From positions 62,001 to 126,000 of the forward strand of contig JAOXRS010000156.1 in NCBI GenBank assembly GCA_025800385.1: a stretch of 64,000 nt of DNA, read 5' to 3'. Position 1 is the first letter of the stretch, and each line of letters opens with the position of its first letter. Under the pieces are notes generated by a model. It saw only the letters and a program-made list of their open reading frames with translations, made no database searches and was not told where the DNA came from. Made by a program: the position numbers and the translations under genes. Of the stretch, positions 57,274-64,000 are shown piece after piece. This DNA comes from Candidatus Albibeggiatoa sp. nov. NOAA (GTDB lineage Bacteria; Pseudomonadota; Gammaproteobacteria; Beggiatoales; Beggiatoaceae).

Positions 57274-58788
57274 TTAATCAGATTCAAGCGTAAAAGGCAG
57301 TAAAATAAGTGTTTTCGCAACAACAATATCGTTTTGCTCACCACCTAGCACATTGACTAAATATTGTGATTTGGCTTCAAGGCGTTGAAAGAATTCGGCT
57401 GCACTCACTTCATTACCTCTTGGTGGCACAATGCTAACTCCCGGAGGAGGTAGTTTAAAATCCTTTAGCTGAGACAAATCAACATACAATGTGCTTGCAA
57501 TCGTCAGTATAGGTTTGCCTAGTATGTAAAGTTGTTGATTTAACGAGTCAATATTGGTGCTTAAGCCTTGGTATTGACGCTGTAAACCTTGTACAAATGG
57601 CTCGTACTGCAACCTGAGTACTTCAAACTCACCTGCTTGATTAGGTTGGCCAACAATGGTGATATAGTCTCCTGTTCTTAAATCTCTGGTATTATAATTA
57701 GGTTTTGTGCCTGAAATATCTCTGTAAGTGGTTCTGGGGCTTAGCTTTGCCTGAATACCTGAGATACTGACTATGTTTTTATTTAAGTCAACTGCGTATA
57801 GATTGCCGCTGGCTCGTAATAACAAGTCATTTGGTGTGCCTGATAAACCATTGCTCTCATATACTTTTATTTCTGAAATATTCACAATACCTTGACTATC
57901 AGTCTGGCCAGAGATACGTACTCGGACACCCAGTTTAAGCACGTTTTGCACATCTCGGGCTAAATTTGCTGACAAGCGTACATTTCGATACTGTACTGCA
58001 AAATCTTGAAAATTTTCAAAGCGTGTTACATTGCCAACCATATTAACCGTTGTATTTTCAGGCAAAGTATTGAACTGAACTTCATTGATTTGTGTGGCTC
58101 TAAAAGGTCTTCTCGGAATGGCTTCGCCTTGCACCTCAACAGTCATACCATTTTGTAATGTGAGTGAGTCAATATCTGCAAAATTAATCTGCAAACCTGC
58201 AATAAAAAAGCTTTGTGTCGTTGTATCTAAGTTAGCTATCGTTCCCGTCAATATCGATGTTTCTTCTGCATTAGGTAAACGTTCGATCATATTTGCAGTG
58301 ATATTATTGCCTAATGTTGACAGGGCAGGGCTACTGATTCTTACTGTGTCACCTACTTTCAACTCATTTAAATCAGAAAAACCATAACGATAAGTATCAA
58401 CAGTGATACGTACAGTTTGACCTAAGATACGAATGGTTTGACCTTCTAAACTGATAAAATTGACTTGACCACGTAGTGTATCTCTATAGTCTACACGTTG
58501 TGCAGCCCCTGTTTTCGCCTGTGTATCTTGTGCTCCTTCCACAGAAACATACATGCCTAGTTTAAGTTGATCGGTATTGCTTGTTTGTCCGTTGATAATG
58601 ACTTGGGTATTTTCAGTTTCATATTTAATATCATTGACAAAAATACTACCAAACCCTGAAATAGGCCCAACACCTAAGCCTGTGCCATCGATGCCACCAT
58701 CAGCAAGATTACTAAGTCCGTCGCCGCCACATGCTGATAGTTGTAGGGCAATACATACCCAAATAAAGTGAATCAAATGCTGTTTCAT
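57274..58788 (-). CDS. DUF5666 repeat lipoprotein
   Basis: A 504-residue outer-membrane or periplasmic lipoprotein. Lipobox LSAC near residue 20. The mature part repeats small beta domains of the DUF5666 type (GFGSIFVNDIKYE, VRITVDTYRYGFSDLNELKVGDTVRIS, GMTVEVQGEAI, GVRVRISGQ, GDYITIVGQ), about six copies. It overlaps the DUF6502 gene start to stop (ATGA), so they work as a pair. Function unknown; the repeats look like an OB-like surface scaffold. Confidence 0.82.
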   Translation of the reverse strand: MKQHLIHFIWVCIALQLSACGGDGLSNLADGGIDGTGLGVGPISGFGSIFVNDIKYETENTQVIINGQTSNTDQLKLGMYVSVEGAQDTQAKTGAAQRVDYRDTLRGQVNFISLEGQTIRILGQTVRITVDTYRYGFSDLNELKVGDTVRISSPALSTLGNNITANMIERLPNAEETSILTGTIANLDTTTQSFFIAGLQINFADIDSLTLQNGMTVEVQGEAIPRRPFRATQINEVQFNTLPENTTVNMVGNVTRFENFQDFAVQYRNVRLSANLARDVQNVLKLGVRVRISGQTDSQGIVNISEIKVYESNGLSGTPNDLLLRASGNLYAVDLNKNIVSISGIQAKLSPRTTYRDISGTKPNYNTRDLRTGDYITIVGQPNQAGEFEVLRLQYEPFVQGLQRQYQGLSTNIDSLNQQLYILGKPILTIASTLYVDLSQLKDFKLPPPGVSIVPPRGNEVSAAEFFQRLEAKSQYLVNVLGGEQNDIVVAKTLILLPFTLESD

Positions 58789-59636
58789 GATGATGATTTG
58801 TCCAAATCACGGCAGAAGAAATAAATGCCAACGCCCGCATAATAACGACCTTCACCTTGAAAGGCCTCGGGATTTGTATCACGGTCTTTATCGGCAAACC
58901 AACGATTTAGCTGTTGTAACAAAATACGTCCATCTTCTGCAGAAATACGTTGTAATAGGGGAATAGCTTCTTGTGGTAGGTTATCGTAAGATAATTTAAG
59001 TTGCAAATAAGCCTTTTCTGAATCACTATCTAAATTATGACTAATCGTATCCATAAGCAACATCACATCAGTACCCAGAATCGCTAATTTATCAGCAATA
59101 TCACCTGCAACCACATAGGCCTGATGTACAACACGAACATTACCATCATCTTGGCGGACAACAGAACCAATACGCACTAACTCATCTAATACGGCTCTAA
59201 CGGGAATATCACCACCATGTGCTCGAACCAAACTGGTAAAACTTGGCTTGTCTCCTTCGATAGGTAATACAAGTGGACTACCTGCGGGGTCTTGGTAATC
59301 TCTATGGCGTAACCAGCCATTTAAAACCCGTGCTGCACGGTTATATTGCACAGGTGTTGTGTGCTCAGTTGTATCTTTTTCTACAGCACGTAAACGCTTT
59401 ACTTCTTTGCGCGATAAGCCTGTAACTACTGCAATTCGAGAATCTGTCTGTTTGCGCCCCGGTAAAGCCAATTCTTGTTCTGACACTTCAATAAAAGCTT
59501 GCTTAGCCAATTCATCAAATTCTTCATATGACAAGCCAAACCGTAACACTAAGCGTGCAACACCTTTCAATATTTTGCGCAAAGCGGCTTGTAATGCTTT
59601 TGTTGCTTCAGGGGCGTTTAGTATCGCGTGCGACAT
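58785..59636 (-). CDS. DUF6502 family protein
   Basis: A 283-residue cytoplasmic protein. The N-terminal part (LKGVARLVLRFGLSYEEFDELAKQAFIEVSEQEL, RIAVVTGLSRKEVKRL) looks like a winged or helix-turn-helix fold. AAGGA precedes the ATG. DUF6502 is commonly encoded directly before a DUF5666 lipoprotein, as here, suggesting a regulator and its target. Precise role unknown. Confidence 0.8.
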   Translation of the reverse strand: MSHAILNAPEATKALQAALRKILKGVARLVLRFGLSYEEFDELAKQAFIEVSEQELALPGRKQTDSRIAVVTGLSRKEVKRLRAVEKDTTEHTTPVQYNRAARVLNGWLRHRDYQDPAGSPLVLPIEGDKPSFTSLVRAHGGDIPVRAVLDELVRIGSVVRQDDGNVRVVHQAYVVAGDIADKLAILGTDVMLLMDTISHNLDSDSEKAYLQLKLSYDNLPQEAIPLLQRISAEDGRILLQQLNRWFADKDRDTNPEAFQGEGRYYAGVGIYFFCRDLDKSSS

Positions 59637-60166
59637 AACTTTTATTCCTTCACGAATGTCAGTACGAAATTGGCCATGCTGACTATTTAAATAAAGCTCC
59701 AGATATAGTACGAATTGTAAGGTATAAACGCTTTTTGTTTCGCACAGAACAAATTTTTATTTGATATAGATAATATAGTTCAATACTAGAAATATGCAAA
59801 AATAATTCAAATACATGTTATTAATTTACATTGGTATATATTTTAAGCTTATTGTCAGTATTGTTATTTAAGTGTAGAGAGTAGATTGGTTGCATCATAC
59901 CAATAAACATAGCTTGTCGCCAAGTATTTAAGGCATGAGAGGGTTTTATTTTGTTCTATGCCGACCAGTCAATAAGTATAATGAGTTTAAATAAGATACA
60001 AAAGAAACCAAACAAGATTAGTTAAGTTTAGTCAGGTAAAAACAAGTGAATATTATGTTATCTATGTAACTGAATAATATGAGGAGAGGGTAAATTTAAT
60101 GGTAGGAAGGATTTGAGGACAATACAAGGCAACTTGAAAGAGCCACCTTGTACTGAAGAAAACAAC
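59637..60166. other. Intergenic region after rpsI
   Basis: About 530 AT-rich bases. A weak hairpin (ACAAGG.../...CCTTGT, near 60122-60150) could end the rplM-rpsI transcript. No other feature seen. Confidence 0.5.
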
Positions 60167-60553
60167 TTAACGTTTTGAGTATTGAGGACGTTTACGTGCT
60201 TTGTGTAAGCCAACTTTCTTACGTTCAACTTCACGAGCATCACGAGTAACGAAACCTGCTTTACGTAACGGAGAACGCAAACTTTCATCATACTCAATTA
60301 ACGCACGGGTTAAACCATGACGAATCGCACCAGCTTGTCCTGTTGTACCGCCACCTTCTACAGTCACGTATACATCAAAACGATCATGCATATCAGCAAC
60401 GTCTAAAGGTTGGCGAACAACCATACGTGCTGTTTTACGACCGAAATAATCTTCTAAGCTTTTACCATTAACAGTGATGTTACCATCACCAGGGCGTACG
60501 AATACGCGTGCACTAGAGTTCTTGCGTCTACCTGTACCGTAAAACTGTTCCAT
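60167..60553 (-). CDS. rpsI: 30S ribosomal protein S9
   Basis: A 128-residue protein ending in the classic KRPQYSKR tail that reaches the P-site t[22 protein letters not shown] and [20 protein letters not shown] are the usual S9 blocks. It follows rplM by 15 bases, the conserved operon. Confidence 0.98.
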   Translation of the reverse strand: MEQFYGTGRRKNSSARVFVRPGDGNITVNGKSLEDYFGRKTARMVVRQPLDVADMHDRFDVYVTVEGGGTTGQAGAIRHGLTRALIEYDESLRSPLRKAGFVTRDAREVERKKVGLHKARKRPQYSKR

Positions 60554-60568
60554 CTTTTGTTAACCTGC

Positions 60569-60997
60569 TTATAGTGCCAAAGTAATTGGTTGTTGCGCCG
60601 CATGGTTATGCTCAGACCCTTCAACCACTCTTAATTTACGTAACATGGCACGTCCTAAAGGACCTTTAGGCAACATACCTTTTACTGCTTTTTCAATAAT
60701 ACGCTCAGGATGTGAAGCTCTCATTTTATCTAATGACATACCTTTAATACCACCTGGGAAACCAGTATGGTGATAGTACATTTTATCTGTTTCTTTACGT
60801 CCTGTTACTCGTACTTTTTCTGCATTTACAATGATGATATAATCACCTGTGTCTACATGCGGTGTATATTCTGGTTTATGCTTCCCACGTAAACGACGTG
60901 CTACTTCTGTCGCTAAACGACCTAGAACCATATTTTCTGCGTCAATCACAAACCAGTCACGCTTCACTTCCGCTGGCTTCGCGCTAAAGGTTTTCAT
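60569..60997 (-). CDS. rplM: 50S ribosomal protein L13
   Basis: A 142-residue protein with [38 protein letters not shown] and the [17 protein letters not shown] block. First gene of the rplM-rpsI operon. Confidence 0.98.
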   Translation of the reverse strand: MKTFSAKPAEVKRDWFVIDAENMVLGRLATEVARRLRGKHKPEYTPHVDTGDYIIIVNAEKVRVTGRKETDKMYYHHTGFPGGIKGMSLDKMRASHPERIIEKAVKGMLPKGPLGRAMLRKLRVVEGSEHNHAAQQPITLAL

Positions 60998-61432
60998 TTA
61001 GGGCTGCTCCACAAACTCAAACGGTTTAATAAAACTGCAAATTATGAAATTTCACGCTATTAATGTCAAGCTTTTTTTGCCTTAAGTAAGTGAAAAAAAT
61101 CTGATTTTATGCCCTTTCCATAGATTTAAATCTTCTTGCTTAAATTTAATAGGCATTCATTCTGCACCATAAAAAAATATTGTCTGTTTTTAGTGAAAAA
61201 TATAGCTAGATTGACCTCTATTTCCTCGTGGCATTCAGTTATAAACAGAGCCTTGTTTCAATTAGATAAAAATCTAAAGTAATTAAATTGTCTACAATTA
61301 TTATTTATAGTAGTATACACATTAAATAAAATTGACTAGTATTATCAATATTAAAGCAATGATTCTTTATGTAATAGTATAGGTTTTTAACATAACTATT
61401 TGTTATATATGGTTTAACACAAGTTTACACAA
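60998..61432. other. Divergent promoter region of rplM and mrcB
   Basis: About 435 AT-rich bases holding the promoters of both genes. I saw no other gene or a strong regulatory motif. Confidence 0.5.
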
Positions 61433-63772
61433 ATGAACCGCATACGTAGAAGACCTTCTAATCATCGTCCCCGTCGCCCCACAAGAACGACTAGGCGACC
61501 GCCACGCCCTCAAAGAATGTTACAGCGGCCAAAAGCAGCCCCACGCTCAAAATTCCGCTGGCGATGGTTATTACTGATCTTATTAATTGCACCTGCATTT
61601 AGTTATATCAGTTGGCTTGATATCAAAATTCGTGAACAGTTTGAAGGTAAACGCTGGGCTTTACCTGCTCGGGTTTACGCACGTCCATTAGAATTGTTCG
61701 CGGCCATGCCATTAACGCCGAACATGTTACATTCTGAGCTAAAAGCCATTGGTTATAAGCCAACAGATCAATTAAGTTCCCCCGGCACATATAAAAAACG
61801 TGGTTCAGACTATTATGTTTATACGCGAAAATTTCAATTCTGGGATGCAGTTGAGCCATCACGTCGTTTAAAAATTCGTTTCCGTAATAACAATGTATCA
61901 AGCATTCAAAGTATTGATTCAGGCAAGTCTTATGCTTTAACGAGGCTAGAGCCACGGCTGATTGGTAAAATTTACCCCACACATAATGAAGATCGTATTT
62001 TAGTTCAGTTAAAAGATGTACCTCAAAATTTGATTAACACTCTGATCGCAACAGAGGATAGGCAATTTTTTGAACATAATGGTATTAGTTTTAGGGGTAT
62101 CATGCGTGCAATGCTGGCTAATGTGAAAGCGGGTCGTCTTGCTCAGGGTGGTAGTACGATTACGCAGCAGCTCATTAAAAACTTTTACTTAACTTCTGAA
62201 AGAACCCTTGCTCGTAAACTCAATGAGGCTGTGATGGCCTTGTTAATTGAGTGGCATTACAGTAAAGAAGAAATTCTAGAAGCCTATTTGAATGAGGTTT
62301 ATTTAGGTCAAGATGGTGATCGAGCGATTCATGGTTTTGGTATGGCTTCATGGTTCTATTTTGATAAACCTTTAGAAGAATTGAAACAATCCGAAGTTTC
62401 CTTACTTGTTGGCTTAGTCAAAGGTGCATCCCAGTTTAACCCTAGGCGTTTTAAAGAGCGTGCATTAGAACGGCGCAATATAGTGATCGATATGACACAT
62501 GCTCAGGGAAAAATTACTTTAGAGCAAGCTAACCTTGCGAAGGCTGAGCCATTAAATGTTACCAAACAAATTCGTGATCGGGTCTCGCCTTACCCCGGAT
62601 TTTTAAGTCTAGTTAGACATCAATTACATCAAGATTATCGTGAAGAAGATTTGCGTTCGGAAGGGTTACAGATTTTTACAACCTTAGACCCAATTATGCA
62701 ACGTCAATCTGAAAAAGCGATGACACAGGGCATTCGTAAATTAGAACGTGAAAACAGGAAAACGCGAAACTTACAAGGTGCGATGGTTGTCACCAATAGT
62801 GAAAATGGTGAAGTCATGGCAATGGCGAATGGGCGTGATTCTAAGTTTGCAGGGTTTAATCGGCCTTTAAATGCAGTGCGACAAATTGGCTCATTGGCAA
62901 AAGTGGCCATTTATCTCGCTGCTTTAGAAAATGATGGGCGATATTCGCTGAATACGATGATTGATGATAGTCCATATGAATGGACAGATTATCGAACAGG
63001 TGAAGTATGGAAGCCACGCAACTATGACCGTCGCTCACATGGTAAAGTTAGTTTACATAAAGCATTAGCCAATTCGTATAACTTAGCAACTGTGCGTTTA
63101 GGCATGGATCTTGGGCTGCGTAAAATTAAGCAAACCATGCAACATATGGGGCTTGATAAAGACTTTAAGATTTATCCTTCAACTTTATTAGGTAGTATTT
63201 CCATGTCTCCGCTGGAAGTGGCGCAAATGTATCAAACATTAGCCAGTGGTGGTTTTAGTGTGCCATTGCGTTCTATTCGAGATGTGTTAGATCATCGAGG
63301 CCAGCCATTACAGCGTTATGCGATTTCAGTAGAGCCACGTTTTGAGCCTGAGCATGTATTTTTACTTAATTATGCACTTCAGCAAGCTGTACAACGCGGC
63401 ACGGGTAAAAAAGTATTTAATACTTTAAAAACAAATCGTGTGATTGCAGGGAAAACGGGTACCAGTAACGATTTGCGTGATAGTTGGTTTGCTGGGTTTG
63501 ATAGCCAATACTCTGTAGTAACGTGGCTAGGCCGTGATGATAACCGACCGATTTATTTAAGTGGTGGTGAAGGTGCAATGGTAGTCTGGGGTGAGTTGAT
63601 TAAGATGTTAGATCGTCAATCTCCAAGACCCATTACGCCTTCTCGTATTCACTGGCGTTGGGTGGATTACAATTCAGGCCGTTCCAGCAACAAAGGTCGA
63701 CGTGGCGCGGTGTTGATGCCTTTTATTAAGCGCACTGGTCGTAATCGTCTTGCAGTCAGTTCTCTAAAATAA
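61433..63772 (+). CDS. mrcB: Penicillin-binding protein 1B
   Basis: A 779-residue bifunctional peptidoglycan synthase. An Arg/Pro-rich cytoplasmic tail and one membrane helix (WLLLILLIAPAFSYI) are followed by a UB2H-type region, then the GT51 transglycosylase (EDRQFFEHNGISFRGI, GGSTITQQLIKNFYL, EAYLNEVYLGQDG) and the transpeptidase with SLAK, SYN and KTGTS. Active-site serine is in IGSLAKVAIY. It is ended by the hairpin at 63780-63830. The start has no clear ribosome site. Confidence 0.96.
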   Translation: MNRIRRRPSNHRPRRPTRTTRRPPRPQRMLQRPKAAPRSKFRWRWLLLILLIAPAFSYISWLDIKIREQFEGKRWALPARVYARPLELFAAMPLTPNMLHSELKAIGYKPTDQLSSPGTYKKRGSDYYVYTRKFQFWDAVEPSRRLKIRFRNNNVSSIQSIDSGKSYALTRLEPRLIGKIYPTHNEDRILVQLKDVPQNLINTLIATEDRQFFEHNGISFRGIMRAMLANVKAGRLAQGGSTITQQLIKNFYLTSERTLARKLNEAVMALLIEWHYSKEEILEAYLNEVYLGQDGDRAIHGFGMASWFYFDKPLEELKQSEVSLLVGLVKGASQFNPRRFKERALERRNIVIDMTHAQGKITLEQANLAKAEPLNVTKQIRDRVSPYPGFLSLVRHQLHQDYREEDLRSEGLQIFTTLDPIMQRQSEKAMTQGIRKLERENRKTRNLQGAMVVTNSENGEVMAMANGRDSKFAGFNRPLNAVRQIGSLAKVAIYLAALENDGRYSLNTMIDDSPYEWTDYRTGEVWKPRNYDRRSHGKVSLHKALANSYNLATVRLGMDLGLRKIKQTMQHMGLDKDFKIYPSTLLGSISMSPLEVAQMYQTLASGGFSVPLRSIRDVLDHRGQPLQRYAISVEPRFEPEHVFLLNYALQQAVQRGTGKKVFNTLKTNRVIAGKTGTSNDLRDSWFAGFDSQYSVVTWLGRDDNRPIYLSGGEGAMVVWGELIKMLDRQSPRPITPSRIHWRWVDYNSGRSSNKGRRGAVLMPFIKRTGRNRLAVSSLK

Positions 63773-63779
63773 TATTTTG

Positions 63780-63830
63780 ACCATACAAGCTCAGAAATAC
63801 CACTTAGTCACTGAGTTTTGTATGGTTTTT
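63780..63830 (+). terminator. Strong terminator after mrcB
   Basis: ACCATACAA/TTGTATGGT stem with inner CTCAG/CTGAG, followed by TTTTT, 7 bases past the mrcB stop. Confidence 0.88.
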
Positions 63831-63897
63831 AAAATATTGACACGCCAAAACAATGCTTTAAAATCAGCTTGTCATTCATAATTTATAATTTCCCCAA

Positions 63898-64000
63898 ATG
63901 GCTGAACATTTTTTTTCTCGTACTGAAATCTTATTAACTGAAGATGTCTTAAACCAACTAGTTGACCATCATATTTTTATTGCTGGATTGGGTGGTGTTG
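63898..64000 (+). CDS. tcdA: tRNA threonylcarbamoyladenosine dehydratase (partial, right edge)
   Basis: Only the first 34 residues are visible, MAEHFFSRTEILLTEDV and the first part of the nucleotide loop, IAGLGGV. This matches TcdA/CsdL, a ThiF-like enzyme that cyclises t6A37 in tRNA. The call rests on this short N-terminus. Confidence 0.75.
   Translation, partial: MAEHFFSRTEILLTEDVLNQLVDHHIFIAGLGGV

Noticed and set aside
1..64000. CRISPR array, tRNA or rRNA genes
   Set aside because: No regularly spaced repeats, cloverleaf or rRNA signatures were recognised on either strand.

Overview
The window reads as chromosomal DNA of a low-GC gammaproteobacterium. Ordinary housekeeping genes lie in familiar pairings (uvrC, dcd, grpE-dnaK, rplM-rpsI, rpsU next to a YqeY gene, a PBP1b gene, a tcdA start). 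They are mixed with genes common in sulfur-oxidising Thiotrichales/Beggiatoa-type bacteria: a group 1e (Isp-type) NiFe-hydrogenase small subunit with its electron-transfer partners, an octaheme HAO-family cytochrome, large hybrid kinases and a FimX-like c-di-GMP protein. The taxonomic placement is inference; no rRNA or tRNA gene was seen.

Layout. 1-4624 (-): start of a lipopeptide synthetase (fatty acyl-AMP ligase, carrier, condensation, adenylation) that runs off the left edge; its adenylation pocket reads almost exactly as the threonine signature. 4.8-12.5 kb: two TonB-dependent receptors around two cyclophilins and uvrC. 12.5-14.1 kb (-): a GNAT acetyltransferase and a threonine-dehydratase-like PLP enzyme. 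14.2-19.2 kb: a single 1663-residue STAND NTPase with an N-terminal Mrr/PD-(D/E)xK-like domain, best explained as an Avs4-like antiphage sensor/effector. 19.3-24.7 kb: a rearranged stretch in which a secreted clostripain-family (C11) protease gene lies between two direct repeats of about 590 bases. Each repeat carries the 3' end of the hydrogenase gene isp2 and its terminator; one copy is broken, and an antitoxin-like gene lies beside it. 23.5-26.5 kb (-): hynS-isp1-isp2, with no large-subunit gene beside it. 27.1-30.3 kb: a tight four-gene operon for a modified surface sugar. 30.4-37.5 kb: dcd, a small membrane protein, a large hybrid histidine kinase, and a TetR-acuI pair with two identical palindromic operators. 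37.6-42.3 kb (-): a secreted beta-repeat protein split by one amber codon, and an octaheme cytochrome. 42.5-47.6 kb: a sensor remnant, dnaK and grpE behind a near-perfect sigma-32 promoter, and two membrane proteins. 47.9-53.3 kb: a nucleotide-sugar epimerase, a FimX-like protein, a DoxX-family protein and a lone CheR. 53.9-54.05 kb: a possible structured RNA. 54.1-64 kb: a BamE-like lipoprotein, a YejA-like peptide-binding protein, translation genes, a DUF6502-DUF5666 pair, PBP1b and the start of tcdA.

How it fits together. The proteins describe a respiring, surface-living bacterium: hydrogen and nitrogen-oxide redox enzymes, outer-membrane uptake, a lipopeptide, surface-sugar modification, and control of motility or pili through c-di-GMP and methylation. 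The most notable accessory region is 14.2-24 kb, where a probable antiviral STAND gene adjoins an antitoxin-like gene and a segmental duplication that surrounds a secreted protease. No CRISPR array, intact insertion sequence or integrase was seen.
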